DNA from: JANMEX01 sp031423755
Lineage (GTDB): Bacteria > Pseudomonadota > Alphaproteobacteria > Rhizobiales > Rhizobiaceae
Length of the DNA stretch: 6,520 nucleotides
Reading direction: 5' to 3'
Assembly (NCBI GenBank): GCA_031423755.1
Contig: JANPGC010000148.1
Coordinates: 1 to 6,520 of the forward strand
In this document: positions 6,254 to 6,520 of the stretch, one piece after another
How positions within the stretch are numbered: the first letter of the stretch is position 1
Layout of the letters: every line of letters begins with the position of its first letter
Notes under the pieces: generated by a model
Told to the model about the DNA's origin: nothing
Databases searched by the model: none
The model's input: the letters and a program-made list of their open reading frames with translations, nothing else
Translations under genes and position numbers: made by a program

Positions 6254-6520
6254 TCACGCTGCTGCTCCACCTGCTAGTGAGCCACACGGAAGCGTTCCCA
6301 AATACAGATGCACCGGTTTCTTGGCCAGAGTCGCGATCTGAACAAGGTGACTTAGATTGAATATTGAAAAGCAGATTATAAGCGTTGCGGCGGGCGTGCC
6401 TTTTTCGAAGACAACCGGCTTTCGTCCTGCGACACTGCCGACCTTGGTGTCCATTGTGGCGCCGCCGAGCAATGCCCGCCGGATATCCCCGTCTGAAAGC
6501 GTTCGGACGAGTTTCCCATC
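6254..6520 (-). pseudogene. CBS-domain gene fragment, probably a disrupted sugar nucleotidyltransferase
   Basis: The 88 codons visible on the minus strand begin outside the window. Residues 1-47 read as the second half of a CBS motif: DGKLVRTLSDGDIRRALLGG, then MDTKV, and RKPVVFEKGTP. This DGDIRRALL pattern is typical of the N-terminal CBS pair in NDP-sugar pyrophosphorylase-like proteins of surface-glycan clusters (about 350 residues). KpsF-type sugar isomerases are an alternative source. After about residue 47 (near 6380) the expected second CBS motif is missing and is replaced by unrelated residues up to TGA at 6256-6254. The other two minus-strand frames beyond that point do not restore it, so a deletion or rearrangement fits better than a simple frameshift. 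If the CBS domain is N-terminal, the catalytic domain is lost. A short single-CBS protein cannot be ruled out. Confidence 0.55.

Overview
The window looks like chromosome from an alphaproteobacterium, probably of the Rhizobiales/Hyphomicrobiales type. That assignment rests on the cbtB-cbtA-cobP/U-cobW order behind a cobalamin riboswitch and on the fairly high GC; no marker gene fixes the genus. Every supported gene lies on the minus strand, so the window reads right to left.

Right part (6520 to 2632), surface polysaccharide genes. At the right edge is the end of a CBS-domain reading frame that resembles the N-terminal part of CBS-domain sugar nucleotidyltransferases but loses homology at about 6380 and stops at 6254; it is probably a broken gene. 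About 400 bases without a convincing gene follow. Then come a hexapeptide-repeat O-acyltransferase (5847-5260), an unrecognised polytopic membrane protein that could be a Wzy/EpsG-like polymerase (5144-4125), and a MurJ/MviN-family flippase (4128-2632). The last two overlap by four bases (ATGA). This set suggests modification, polymerisation and export of a polysaccharide. The flippase keeps some but not all of the charged residues of true MurJ, so it may be a polysaccharide-dedicated paralogue.

Left part (2550 to 1), cobalt uptake and cobalamin synthesis. A good sigma70-type promoter (2550-2521) starts a transcript led by a cobalamin (B12) riboswitch (about 2512-2330), then two small hairpins and a clear Shine-Dalgarno. 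Then follow cbtB (2263-2084), cbtA (2071-1307), cobU/cobP (1310-792) and cobW (789, running off the left edge). Spacings of 12, -4 and 2 bases indicate one operon. CbtAB are thought to import cobalt, CobW is a metal-handling GTPase needed for aerobic cobalamin synthesis, and CobU/CobP activates cobinamide for nucleotide-loop assembly. The riboswitch should shut the operon down when cobalamin is plentiful.

I see no CRISPR array, tRNA, rRNA, insertion sequence or clearly undescribed system. The most interesting points are the altered MurJ-family protein, the unrecognised membrane protein beside it, and the disrupted CBS-domain gene.
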